From: Paenibacillus phytorum
Lineage (GTDB): Bacteria; Bacillota; Bacilli; Paenibacillales; NBRC-103111
Direction: 5' to 3'
Length of the DNA stretch: 64,000 bases
Assembly (NCBI RefSeq): GCF_013141715.1
Contig: NZ_WHOA01000165.1
Span: 124,001-188,000, forward strand
Positions 8,180 to 16,634 of the stretch are shown here, in pieces. Position 1 is the first letter of the stretch, and each line of letters starts with the position of its first letter. The notes under the pieces were generated by a model. That model did no database searches, was not told where the DNA came from, and saw only the letters and a program-made list of their open reading frames with translations. Position numbers and translations under genes: made by a program.

Positions 8180-9769
8180 ATGAAGTTTTTCGACGCTCTA
8201 CAACTTCCTTCGCTTCAACAGGCTAGAATTGCTGCAGGCGCAGAAGGCCTTCATAGGACGATCCGTTGGGTGTCTATCGTTGACTTGCCTGACCCGTTGT
8301 CTTGTGTGAGTTCAGGGGATTTACTCCTGACGACGGGCTACGGATGGCCTCGAGATGAAAAAAAACTGCTTGATCTCATCATCGAATTGAATGCGTGTGG
8401 GCTTGCAGGGTTAGGACTTGCTGTCCCCGAGTACTTCACAAATATGCCGTTAACTGTATGTAGAGTGGCGGACGAGCTGCATTTTCCAATCATCGAAATT
8501 CCGTGGGAAATTCAATTCAATACTATAACCGAAGAAATCCTCAGTTCCATCCTGACCTATCAATATAATATTCAGGAACAGTCAGAGTTCGTTCATCAAG
8601 AGCTCATGCGTATCGCTTTGGATGCTAATGATCTTCAGGAAATAGCCGTTACCTTGGGCAAATTAATTAAACGACCCGTTATCATTCAGCATCCGGAAGG
8701 TCCTATTCTAGCCTCTTATAACATGAACAAAGATGGGCTCGAAGAAGAAGAGCAATTGTTTCATCAAGAAATGATTAGCTTTCGAAAGGAACAAGTTCAG
8801 CATATACCACTGCGTTCCCACTCCAGGCCAATCCGAATTCCCGCCGTACCAGAGTCTGGTTTACCCGCACGGCTCTTATGTCCAATTTCAATCAAAAAAG
8901 AACTGGCTGGTTTATTATGGATCATCGAGGGACAACAACCTCTTAGAGAGGTAGATCAGCGTGCTGCTCAAACGGCTTCCATCGTGATGGCGCTGCACAT
9001 TTCTCAGCAGCGGGCGCTAGCCTCATTGGAGGCTCAGCTAGGGTATTCTTTCCTGGATTCATTGCTTGAAAGTCAGTTCAATACAACACCCCAGATCTTA
9101 CGACGGGCTGAACTATTAGGCTTCGACCCAGAGGGCATTTATTCCGTTGGTACGATTATCATGAATTCCTCCGTTCCCCTATCACGTGAAGGCATCATAA
9201 AGCGAGAACGGCTGGCTGATAAATTAAAGCTAAGAATGCAAGAGCTCAAAATTCCGACGGTACTCTCTCTGACACAAAACCAACTCCTATTTTTAATTCC
9301 CGAAAGTGTCCTTTCGGAGGATATATGGAAGTCGATGAAAGACATTAATCTCTCTTTTGCCGTCAGTCTTCCTTATCGAGGATTTACCAATGTTCGTCAG
9401 GGTTATAAAGAAGTGAGCTCAATCCTTCCACATATAAGCTTCGGTCAACTCCATCGCTACCAGGACTTGCTGGTCCCCCGCGTTCTGATGGGTGATCACG
9501 ATGCACGATCTTCCTTTCTCGGTAAACTATTTGATCCGCTTCAAAGAAGTAGAAACGGTGATGTACTGATTAGCACCTTATTAACTTTCGCCCGAATGGG
9601 CTTTCAACTCAAAAAAACAGCCGACGAATTAAACATTCATCCGAAAACGTTGCGCTACCGATTGGATCGCGCGATTTCATTGGGGAATTTCGACCTCAAC
9701 GAAGCAGAAACGCAATTCCATCTTCAACTAGCCGTACGCATCTTTTCTTTAGAAAATGCCCGCATTTGA
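8180..9769 (+). CDS. PucR-family transcriptional regulator
   Basis: This 529-residue regulator has the usual three-part PucR layout. The N-terminal ligand-sensing domain (about 5-125) contains VSIVDLPDP and GDLLLTTGYGW. A long middle GAF/CdaR-like region follows. The C-terminal helix-turn-helix (about 465-520) contains LKKTADELNIHPKTLRYRLD. Proteins of this family usually activate nitrogen or purine catabolic genes in response to a metabolite. It is divergent from the gabT operon, so control of that operon by an amine or omega-amino acid is the likely role (inference). A perfect inverted repeat overlaps its own promoter. The coding region ends before a hairpin at 9809-9844. Confidence 0.9.
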   Translation: MKFFDALQLPSLQQARIAAGAEGLHRTIRWVSIVDLPDPLSCVSSGDLLLTTGYGWPRDEKKLLDLIIELNACGLAGLGLAVPEYFTNMPLTVCRVADELHFPIIEIPWEIQFNTITEEILSSILTYQYNIQEQSEFVHQELMRIALDANDLQEIAVTLGKLIKRPVIIQHPEGPILASYNMNKDGLEEEEQLFHQEMISFRKEQVQHIPLRSHSRPIRIPAVPESGLPARLLCPISIKKELAGLLWIIEGQQPLREVDQRAAQTASIVMALHISQQRALASLEAQLGYSFLDSLLESQFNTTPQILRRAELLGFDPEGIYSVGTIIMNSSVPLSREGIIKRERLADKLKLRMQELKIPTVLSLTQNQLLFLIPESVLSEDIWKSMKDINLSFAVSLPYRGFTNVRQGYKEVSSILPHISFGQLHRYQDLLVPRVLMGDHDARSSFLGKLFDPLQRSRNGDVLISTLLTFARMGFQLKKTADELNIHPKTLRYRLDRAISLGNFDLNEAETQFHLQLAVRIFSLENARI

Positions 9770-9796
9770 TAACTTGTTGAAAAACACGTCAGTTGA

Positions 9797-9844
9797 CAAA
9801 ACAAGAAAAGCGGTTGGGAAGGAATAGTATCCTGCTCAACCGCT
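9797..9844 (-). terminator. Terminator of the permease/amidohydrolase/oxidase/tatA operon
   Basis: AGCGGTTG pairs with CAACCGCT (9809-9816 and 9837-9844). Read on the minus strand the stem is followed by TTTTCTTGTTTT. It lies between the convergent pucR-type and tatA genes and may also slow rightward transcripts. Confidence 0.7.
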
Positions 9845-9919
9845 ATTCATAAAAATACATCACTTTTTATCTACTGTGAGCTGCTCTTCCAGAGATTTAC
9901 CTACTTTGAGACAGCCTCA

Positions 9920-10156
9920 TTATTTATCGCTTATTTGATGGTGGCCGTTTTGCTGCAAAGAAGGTTCGTTCGTGCCTGTACCAACTTCTTTGCGCGGAGT
10001 CTGCGCTTCGTCATCGGCAAAGCCGGTAGTGGCGCTTTTGAACTCACGGAGCATTTTGCCAAAGCCACGTCCGAGCTCGGGCAGCTTGTTCGGTCCAAAC
10101 AGAAGCAGAGCAACACCTGCGATTAGAATAATATGCCACGGGGATAACGCGCCCAT
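9920..10156 (-). CDS. tatA: Twin-arginine translocase subunit TatA
   Basis: This 78-residue protein has the standard TatA plan. A short N-terminus is followed by one membrane helix (about 7-20), the FGPNKLPELGRGFG hinge, an amphipathic helix and a charged, disordered tail. TatA oligomers form the path for folded proteins in the Tat system. A strong GGAGGAGG site precedes the ATG. It follows the Tat-signal-bearing amine oxidase by 42 bp in the same operon, so it may be a dedicated translocase component for that enzyme, as some Bacillus Tat pairs are for their substrates. No tatC is seen in the window. Confidence 0.93.
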   Translation of the reverse strand: MGALSPWHIILIAGVALLLFGPNKLPELGRGFGKMLREFKSATTGFADDEAQTPRKEVGTGTNEPSLQQNGHHQISDK

Positions 10157-10198
10157 GAGGAATACCTCCTCCTTAATTCGAGAACATTCAATCTAGTC

Positions 10199-11821
10199 TC
10201 ATAACGCATTTGCTGTTGATGGGACTGACGCTTGAGAACATACTATCGCAGTAATTTCACTAGCTGCACGTTGTCCGCTTTCAACTGCGCCATTTAAGAA
10301 GCCCTGAAATAACGAAGAAGTGTGTTCACCAGCAAAGTGACAATTCCCCTCCTGAACACCCTCATAACCCGCAAACAATGTAGTCTGACCGACCTTATAG
10401 TAGGAATACGAGCCTTTCGAGAATTTATTGCCAGGCCAATAGTCTAGTGTGACCATGCCATTCCACTTGGCAGTAATGCCTGGTAACACAGGTTCCAATT
10501 GCCCAAGAAATTTTATTGCTTGGGAATTCAGAGTCCCACTGTTCAAACTTGTTGCGACGTCTGTACCTGCGAATTCCACTAAAATACCAGTTGATCCAGA
10601 TTGCGCACGAGTGACCTCCCACGTATCTTGGTATCCCGTGTCTGAGAACGATCCGCCCGTACATCCTAAATTATACCAAGAACGTTCAGTAAATTGTAAT
10701 TGCAGCTTTGCATTGACTCCCATCCCCAATTGAGTTATGGCCGTTTGTTTCAACTGACTAAAGCCAGCTTCACTAAAATCTACGGATTCACGAAGAATGG
10801 AGAACGGCATGGCAAGTACGACATGATCAGCAACAACGTTCTGGGTGTTGACACCTACCTTGAAAGTAAGTGTGTACGTGGAGTCGCTATTTTTCTTTAT
10901 CTTAATCAGTTCATAACCTGTCGAAATTTGATTAGGACATCTTTGGGCAAGAATTTGTGGTATCTGGTCATTTCCTCCATGGACATGATACTTCCCGTTC
11001 GATTTCCCCAAAATACGCGGTTGTCCGGGGCCCAGTGCTCCTAATATCCATATGAGATTGAGAGAGCTTAATTCGGTTGAAGGCGCTCCAAATTCATTTT
11101 CGTAGGTGAGATCCAATAGTTTCCCCAAATTTGAATTCACACCGCCAGGCACATATTGATTTATCCAGCCTCTAACTGACATGTGATCTAATTCCCAACC
11201 ACGCTGTGTATAATTGTTATACTGTGTAGAGGCCGCATTCGAGTAGTCACTGTGAATTTGTTGCCAAATTGCTTGCAGATCATTAGAAAATTGAGCAAGG
11301 CTATAGCGCGCACCGTTAACATAGTAGAAATCCTCCGTACCTGTCGGTTGCGCATTTAACACATCATCAACGTTCAATCCCAATTCTTGCGAGAGATGCA
11401 GAATATCCGTATGATTCTGGTCTATCAATTCCCCACCATGTTCCGCGATTTGTCCATTAGCGAAATCTCCACGTCGTGTCCAACAACGGCCACCTACACG
11501 GCTTGATGCTTCATACACTTGAGCAATCAGACCCGCCTGTTTTAACCGATAAGCACATGTAAGTCCAGCTAACCCAGCACCGACAATTGCAATTCGTGGC
11601 GTTGTAGATGCATTTGCCACGAGATTGCCAAAGCGCAAAAATGAGCTTGGTATAGCAGCCACCACCCCCATCGTCACTGCCTTTTGTAGGAACTCCCTTC
11701 GTGTGATGGATTGTTGGATTCTTTCCTCACTGATTTGTTCGACTGAAACACCTCTCTTCGATGACTCTGAGGCAATCGAAACGGCGTCTAGCACTCTTTG
11801 AAACAATCGGGTTCTAGCCAT
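10199..11821 (-). CDS. Tat-exported flavin monoamine oxidase
   Basis: This 540-residue FAD enzyme of the amine oxidase family should oxidise a primary or aromatic amine or amino acid to an imine, giving H2O2 and ammonia. A twin-arginine signal, TRREFLQK, lies at 40-47 after a long basic n-region, followed by a hydrophobic stretch and an ANAS cleavage-like site. The mature part begins with the Rossmann motif VGAGLAGL (80-87), then an acidic strand and the GGR loop. The C-terminal FAGEHTSSLFQGFLNGAVESG is the typical FAD-contacting end of the family. A GGGAGG site precedes the start. Genetic linkage to tatA agrees with export as a folded, FAD-loaded protein. The substrate is not known. Confidence 0.9.
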   Translation of the reverse strand: MARTRLFQRVLDAVSIASESSKRGVSVEQISEERIQQSITRREFLQKAVTMGVVAAIPSSFLRFGNLVANASTTPRIAIVGAGLAGLTCAYRLKQAGLIAQVYEASSRVGGRCWTRRGDFANGQIAEHGGELIDQNHTDILHLSQELGLNVDDVLNAQPTGTEDFYYVNGARYSLAQFSNDLQAIWQQIHSDYSNAASTQYNNYTQRGWELDHMSVRGWINQYVPGGVNSNLGKLLDLTYENEFGAPSTELSSLNLIWILGALGPGQPRILGKSNGKYHVHGGNDQIPQILAQRCPNQISTGYELIKIKKNSDSTYTLTFKVGVNTQNVVADHVVLAMPFSILRESVDFSEAGFSQLKQTAITQLGMGVNAKLQLQFTERSWYNLGCTGGSFSDTGYQDTWEVTRAQSGSTGILVEFAGTDVATSLNSGTLNSQAIKFLGQLEPVLPGITAKWNGMVTLDYWPGNKFSKGSYSYYKVGQTTLFAGYEGVQEGNCHFAGEHTSSLFQGFLNGAVESGQRAASEITAIVCSQASVPSTANAL

Positions 11822-11860
11822 ATTAGTTATCCTCCCTTTGATAAAGATTTCAGAGCAAAA

Positions 11861-13051
11861 CTACGATTGTGACAGTAATTTAAACGTAGAGTGAACAAAC
11901 ATTTTCACTCCATTCTCTAGTGCATCCTCATCAATTGTAAACTGAGGATGATGGAGTGGATTCGTAATTCCCTTTTGTTGATTCCCAGCTCCCACCCAGA
12001 AGTAGGTTCCCGGTGCTTTTTGTTGAAACGCAGAAAAGTCATCACCAGCCATGATCGGTCTTCTTCGCTCAAGAGCTTCCTCGCCCAGCACTTCACATAC
12101 GGTTTCCTCAATAACTTTGGTTACTTGTTCATCATTAATAACGATGTCATAACCAGGAACATATTGGAAAGCGTAAGTTGCGCTATGTGCTTCCGTGATG
12201 CCTTTAATCACTTTTTCCAAAAGTGCTGGTAAACCTTTGCGGAACTCAGGATTTAAAGTATGTATCCAACCAACAACCTGAACAGAGCTTGGAATTACGC
12301 AAAACTCTGTGCCACCAGTAAATTGAGTAATCGAGATGACAGTACTGTCAAGAGGATCATTACACCTTGAGACAATGTGCTGTAGGTTTGTTACAACTTG
12401 TGCAGCAACTGCGATACTGTCAATCGTTTGATGAGGTAATGCAGCATGCCCGCCTTTGCCATGGATAGTAAGATTAAAACCATCCGATGAAGCCGTCATA
12501 GGACCGTAAATGATTCCGATTTTACCGACTTCAATCTGGGGTAAAAGGTGAACCGCAATGACGTAGTCTACATCCTCCATAACTCCTGCAGATACCATCT
12601 CTCCGGCACCACCCGGATGTGTTTCCTCGCCATGTTGGAACAGAAACCGTACCTCACCGATGATTTGCTCTTTTAGACCTGCAAGAATTCTTGCTGTTCC
12701 GAGTAACATAGCCGTATGTCCATCATGTCCACAAGCATGCATAGCTCCAGGGGTTTTGGAAACAAAGTCAAATTTATTTTCTTCTTGAATAGGCAATGCA
12801 TCTATATCAGCTCGGATAGCCAATATTTTCCCCGGTTGTTTTCCAATGAGACGAGCCATTACACTCGTTCTGGTTGGCCGGGAAACCTCCAATCCGCCAA
12901 ACGACTGAAGCGTATCATAAACGAACTGGGACGTTTTTTCTTCGTGGAAAGACAACTCAGGGTTTTGATGAAGAAAGCGCCTCCATTTAACCACATCATT
13001 TTTAACTAAATGAACAAGGTTGTTTAGTGTTTGAGATTGTTTCGTTTCCAA
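11861..13051 (-). CDS. M20 family metal-dependent amidohydrolase (N-acyl amino acid/hippurate hydrolase type)
   Basis: This M20D peptidase-family hydrolase would split an N-acyl or amide-linked amino acid with a metal-activated water. Hallmarks include RRFLHQNPELSFHE, the metal-ligand segment MHACGHDGH, QHGEETHPGGA, and the dimerisation region beginning HGKGGHAALPHQ. I chose the TTG at 13051 because AAAGGGG stands 8 bp upstream. An upstream in-frame start at 13126 would add 25 residues and overlap the permease gene. The resulting 396 residues is the normal family length. It lies between the NCS1 permease (34 bp) and the amine oxidase (39 bp). The context suggests use of an amide or N-acyl amine compound. 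Confidence 0.9.
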   Translation of the reverse strand: METKQSQTLNNLVHLVKNDVVKWRRFLHQNPELSFHEEKTSQFVYDTLQSFGGLEVSRPTRTSVMARLIGKQPGKILAIRADIDALPIQEENKFDFVSKTPGAMHACGHDGHTAMLLGTARILAGLKEQIIGEVRFLFQHGEETHPGGAGEMVSAGVMEDVDYVIAVHLLPQIEVGKIGIIYGPMTASSDGFNLTIHGKGGHAALPHQTIDSIAVAAQVVTNLQHIVSRCNDPLDSTVISITQFTGGTEFCVIPSSVQVVGWIHTLNPEFRKGLPALLEKVIKGITEAHSATYAFQYVPGYDIVINDEQVTKVIEETVCEVLGEEALERRRPIMAGDDFSAFQQKAPGTYFWVGAGNQQKGITNPLHHPQFTIDEDALENGVKMFVHSTFKLLSQS

Positions 13052-13085
13052 TGATAAGACCCCTTTCGAAAATTTATAAAAGTAA

Positions 13086-14462
13086 TTACAAATCAAGATT
13101 ATGATGGATATTCTTTTGACTACCATGAAGTGTACGTCTCATTGGATAGTAATAAACCGCCGCTGATACGATCAAGCCAACAATCCAAGCCAGATCCGTT
13201 CCGCCTAAATACTTGGAAATCGATCCTTCGTAAAGCGGGGAGCTTACAAAAGGAACCTCCACAAGTCCACCGATTATATAAGCAATAATGGCAATCCAAT
13301 TAACTCTACCGTACTCACCATTGATGTCGAATATAGCTTTAACGTTATAATTACTTTTACGTAAGAAGTAAAAGTCCACCAGGTTAATTGATGTCCACGG
13401 CACCATAAAATACATCAGTAACAGTAAGAAATTTGAGAAGAAATGCATGAAATTGTCCTGCGCCATGATTGGGATTACTGTACAGACCGCCGTTACCAAA
13501 AACATGAGCCAGAACCGAGTTTTTGGTGTACCGCGAAGCTTTGTAATCGGTTCCAAAGTAGCTATAAGAGACATAAATCCTCCATAGATACCGACTGGAG
13601 CAGCAGCGATACCACCCAGTATGATTAAAAGATTGATAATGATTGAGAAATTTGAACCTACTAATTCGGTAAGTCCTCTTGTCGGATTTCCCTCAAAATC
13701 GCTAAATAAAGTTGCCATTATCGCTCCGAGGATCATCATCCAGCTACTTGAGATAACAGTCCCTGCGTATGTATAAAAGAATGTCTGCCTAGTCGGTGTG
13801 TTCACCGGCAGATAGCGAGAATAGTCAGCAACATATGGGGCATAAGTAATCTGCCATGTTACCATGATGCTAAGTATTAAGAAAAATATGGGAGCATTAA
13901 AATGACCTATCGACCAGGCTTCGGCAGACATGGGCATTTTCAGTGCAAGAAATGTAAGCACTAAAAACACGACTGCAAAAATAATTGAAAGATACCGATT
14001 GATAGAATGAATTAAATCATATCCATATACGGCTATCACAAAAGTGATAATATTGAAAATTACAATCGCTGCCGTTGATGGCATGGGAATAATATTTGTT
14101 AATGAATGGCTATACAGAATGGCTCCTGTCGAACCAAAGCCAATGTACATAATGAGCACCAGAATAAGAGGAAGAATAGCTCCTATTACACCAAATTGCG
14201 CCCTACTCTGGATCATTTGGGGAATCCCTAATTGGGGACCTTGCGCAGAATGATAAGCCATAAAAATCGCGCCAATCAGGTTGCCGGCAACAATGGCTAC
14301 TATGCTCCAAAATAGATTTAATCCGAGTATTATGGCTAAAGCTCCTGTCACCACTGGGACTAGTTGCATATTAATGCCAAACCAAATTGTAAATAAACTT
14401 TTCGGGCTGCCATGTCGCTCATTTTCAGGAATAAAGTCAATGCTATGCTTTTCTACTTTCAT
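13086..14462 (-). CDS. NCS1 family purine/pyrimidine/amide permease
   Basis: This membrane protein of about 458 residues has roughly 12 hydrophobic segments and the family opening HSIDFIPENERHG, followed by FGINMQ. NCS1 carriers take up nucleobases, allantoin, hydantoins and related nitrogen compounds by cation or proton symport. It is the first gene of the operon with the amidohydrolase, amine oxidase and tatA, so its substrate is probably an amide or amine that the hydrolase acts on inside the cell. A GTG at 14468 is also possible as a start, but the ATG at 14462 is better spaced from GAAGGGA. A strong cre-like box lies just upstream. Confidence 0.9.
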   Translation of the reverse strand: MKVEKHSIDFIPENERHGSPKSLFTIWFGINMQLVPVVTGALAIILGLNLFWSIVAIVAGNLIGAIFMAYHSAQGPQLGIPQMIQSRAQFGVIGAILPLILVLIMYIGFGSTGAILYSHSLTNIIPMPSTAAIVIFNIITFVIAVYGYDLIHSINRYLSIIFAVVFLVLTFLALKMPMSAEAWSIGHFNAPIFFLILSIMVTWQITYAPYVADYSRYLPVNTPTRQTFFYTYAGTVISSSWMMILGAIMATLFSDFEGNPTRGLTELVGSNFSIIINLLIILGGIAAAPVGIYGGFMSLIATLEPITKLRGTPKTRFWLMFLVTAVCTVIPIMAQDNFMHFFSNFLLLLMYFMVPWTSINLVDFYFLRKSNYNVKAIFDINGEYGRVNWIAIIAYIIGGLVEVPFVSSPLYEGSISKYLGGTDLAWIVGLIVSAAVYYYPMRRTLHGSQKNIHHNLDL

Positions 14463-14520
14463 CTTCACTCAGTCCCTTCACTATGCGTTTGTAATTGAAT
14501 AAAATGTTAACTCATATCCA

Positions 14521-14534
14521 TGATAACGCTTACA
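14521..14534 (-). promoter_or_regulatory. Candidate cre (CcpA) box upstream of the NCS1 permease operon
   Basis: TGATAACGCTTACA matches the cre consensus TGWAANCGNTNWCA at 13 of 14 positions and lies about 58 bp upstream of the permease start. A weaker match, AAAAAGCGCTTACT, lies at 14739-14752. Catabolite control of the operon is likely if the box is bound. Confidence 0.55.
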
Positions 14535-14877
14535 AGAAAGACTGAAGTTATAAATTACTGCCTGTAACTAAGTATCGACGTTCTAATAAAAGCCTCCTTT
14601 TTTCTTAAAGCCTACACTAACACTTGAAGATAGAAATAAATCCACATCTGCTTTTGCCCGTTCGTTTCCGTTCTCATCAGGACTACTTGCTCTTTCACCT
14701 GGAATATTTTTGAAATCCCACTTTATTCCATCTTACTTAAAAAGCGCTTACTTGAATCTAGCCAAACTTGCGAAAAGCTAGCACAATTTTGTTGCGCCCG
14801 AAAGTGTCCTTAATAGCCAGGTATTTGTTTATTTTGAAAACATCTTGCATAGAAATAATAGTAGAAAGGAACTTACG
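14535..14877. other. Intergenic stretch without a recognised gene
   Basis: This stretch separates the leftward permease operon from the rightward receptor remnant. Apart from the weak cre-like match at 14739-14752, I see no gene, strong hairpin or repeat in it. Confidence 0.5.
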
Positions 14878-15133
14878 ATGAGGCTTACCTTAGACAGAAA
14901 AATATTGGCGTATACTTGCCGATCAAACGGGTATGTCGGCCAAACATATTTCCAACTTGGTTACTAACAATCAATATGAAACTCAAAAAGCCATACAGTC
15001 AATGGAAATGAATGCTAAGGAAGTAACAGAAGGAATGTTTATGATCAATGAAGCAGGAGAATCGTTTAGGCATATTAATTTAAAATATAGAATGTCCTTC
15101 TTTAATATGGGAAAACTAGTGAAATCTAAATAA
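14878..15133 (+). pseudogene. Internally deleted methyl-accepting chemotaxis protein
   Basis: An ATG at 14878 with a good AGAAAGGA site opens MRLTLDRKIL, like the cytoplasmic N-terminus of many chemoreceptors. After about 12 codons the frame is lost, and from 14915 another frame reads LADQTGMSAKHISNLV and then a stretch ending EVTEGMFMINEAGESFRHI. That is the C-terminal methylation and signalling helix of such receptors. Everything between (sensor, membrane helices, HAMP, hairpin tip) is missing, and the end after FRHI is also scrambled. This is a gene collapsed by a large internal deletion, with no remaining function expected. It lies just upstream of glpX. Confidence 0.75.
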
Positions 15134-15150
15134 GGATAGGGAGAGAAACC

Positions 15151-16116
15151 ATGGAACGGGAACTTGCGTTGGAAATAGTTCGAGTAACGGAGTTGGCTGC
15201 TTTAGCTTCAGCTCCTTGGATGGGTAGAGGAGATAAAAATAGTGCGGATGGCGCTGCAACTTCAGCCATGCGCGCTATGTTCGACTCGGTATCGATTCGG
15301 GGAACTGTCGTTATAGGAGAAGGTGAGATGGATGAGGCACCCATGCTCTATATTGGTGAGCAAGTAGGAAGTATGAACGGGCCGGAGGTAGACATCGCGG
15401 TTGATCCACTCGAGGGAACCGATATTGTGGCTAAAGGCTTGAACAACGCGCTTTCGGTAATTGCCGTAGCAGGAAAAGGGAATTTGCTTCATGCGCCTGA
15501 TATGTATATGGAGAAGTTAGCAGTTGGCCCGGCACTAGTTGGCATACTAAGTCTAAATGATCCTATGGAAATAACACTCGCGAAAGCGGCGGAGGTCCTG
15601 AATAAGCAAGTTTCAGATCTTACGGTTATGATACTTGACCGAGTTCGTCATGAATCGCTTGTTAAAACTTTGCGAAATGTTGGAGTCAGGATTAAATTTC
15701 TTTCGGATGGTGACGTTGCTGGCGCAATGGCTCCGGCTTTTCCTGAAGCAGGGATCGATCTTTATGTCGGTTCTGGTGGGGCTCCCGAAGGCGTACTTGC
15801 TGCAGCAGCGTTGAAATGTCTGGGCGGAGAGCTGCAAGGACGTTTGATGCCTGCTGACAGCAGCGAATACGACCGTTGTATTGAAATGGGTATTAAAGAT
15901 CCTAACAAAATCTTGACGATGGATGATATGGTGGGTACGGAAGATGTTATTTTCGCAGCGACAGGCGTAACGCCTGGCGAGTTCTTGGAAGGCGTGAGAT
16001 ATTTACCGGATCAGCGGGCTGAAACGCATTCCATTGTCATGCGAGCAAAAACCAAAACGATACGCAACATCCGTACTTTACACTATTTGCCGAATAAACC
16101 ATTGCTGAAGAAATGA
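15151..16116 (+). CDS. glpX: Class II fructose-1,6-bisphosphatase
   Basis: GlpX removes the 1-phosphate of fructose-1,6-bisphosphate in gluconeogenesis, in the cytoplasm. The 321-residue product has the metal- and substrate-binding motifs of the family: GRGDKNSADGAA, GEGEMDEAP (56-64) and DPLEGT (85-90). The GGSGGAPEG-type loop is present as VGSGGAPEGVLAAA. A GGGAGAG site precedes the ATG. It stands alone between two gene remnants and is followed by a strong terminator. Its context says nothing special about regulation. Confidence 0.95.
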   Translation: MERELALEIVRVTELAALASAPWMGRGDKNSADGAATSAMRAMFDSVSIRGTVVIGEGEMDEAPMLYIGEQVGSMNGPEVDIAVDPLEGTDIVAKGLNNALSVIAVAGKGNLLHAPDMYMEKLAVGPALVGILSLNDPMEITLAKAAEVLNKQVSDLTVMILDRVRHESLVKTLRNVGVRIKFLSDGDVAGAMAPAFPEAGIDLYVGSGGAPEGVLAAAALKCLGGELQGRLMPADSSEYDRCIEMGIKDPNKILTMDDMVGTEDVIFAATGVTPGEFLEGVRYLPDQRAETHSIVMRAKTKTIRNIRTLHYLPNKPLLKK

Positions 16117-16163
16117 TACTCCCTGAAATATAGAGACTAAACGGGAATGAATAAGACTAATCA

Positions 16164-16206
16164 AAAACGCTAAGCCTTCGAATTTGAAAGGCTTGGCGTT
16201 TTTTTT
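16164..16206 (+). terminator. Rho-independent terminator of glpX
   Basis: AACGCTAAGCCTT pairs with AAGGCTTGGCGTT (one G-U pair), followed by a run of eight T. It stands about 50 bp after the glpX stop. Confidence 0.9.
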
Positions 16207-16235
16207 GCTGAGCGAGAGAATTTGTGGATGCAGGC

Positions 16236-16378
16236 CTATTCCTTCGGTAAATGACAATAAGAAACCGCTCTCAAAACTCGTTTTCTCTTTTCTTCATGAA
16301 CCCAACTCGTATTATTTAAACGTAAGATACGGTGGCAACGGAGACTTTTGATTTTTGAGCTATGTCCTTCAAGTACAT
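16236..16378 (-). pseudogene. LacI-family regulator, N-terminal remnant with frameshift
   Basis: On the minus strand an ATG at 16378 reads MYLKDIAQKSKVSVATVSYV, the helix-turn-helix and hinge start of LacI regulators. A missing T then creates a stop. In the next frame the homology continues as LNNTSWVHEEKRKRVLRAVSY and breaks off at a stop at 16236. About 45 of roughly 330 codons remain. The effector-binding domain is gone, so this is a dead gene. Confidence 0.75.
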
Positions 16379-16498
16379 TTTGACTGCTCTAAGCAGTAGT
16401 ATTCCCAGAATTAATGGCACCATGCATTGCCTTACTTTACTAACGAGTAACTCAGGAGGCACCTATTTGTAATTCGCATATAAGGGTACTTTCAGGTA

Positions 16499-16571
16499 CC
16501 TATAGCACTTAAAAGTCCCTATAGTACTTAAAAGTACGTACTTATCAAAAACAACTTAATGGTTTTATAAT
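16499..16571 (+). promoter_or_regulatory. Promoter with repeated GTAC-type operators for the MFS/LLM/AKR operon
   Basis: Two 18-bp direct repeats, CCTATAG(C/T)ACTTAAAAGT, lie at 16499-16516 and 16518-16535. The second contains the perfect palindrome GTACTTAAAAGTAC (16524-16537), which runs into a second one, AGTACGTACT (16533-16542). A -35 TTATCA (16542-16547) and -10 TATAAT (16566-16571), 18 bp apart, follow directly. The pattern resembles operators of redox- or electrophile-sensing HxlR/DUF24 regulators. No such regulator is adjacent, so that assignment is tentative. Confidence 0.6.
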
Positions 16572-16634
16572 AGCACTTGTGAAGCGAAAGTAAAGCTTAC
16601 AGCTGTTCAAAATACATTCATTAGGAGGCAAAAC

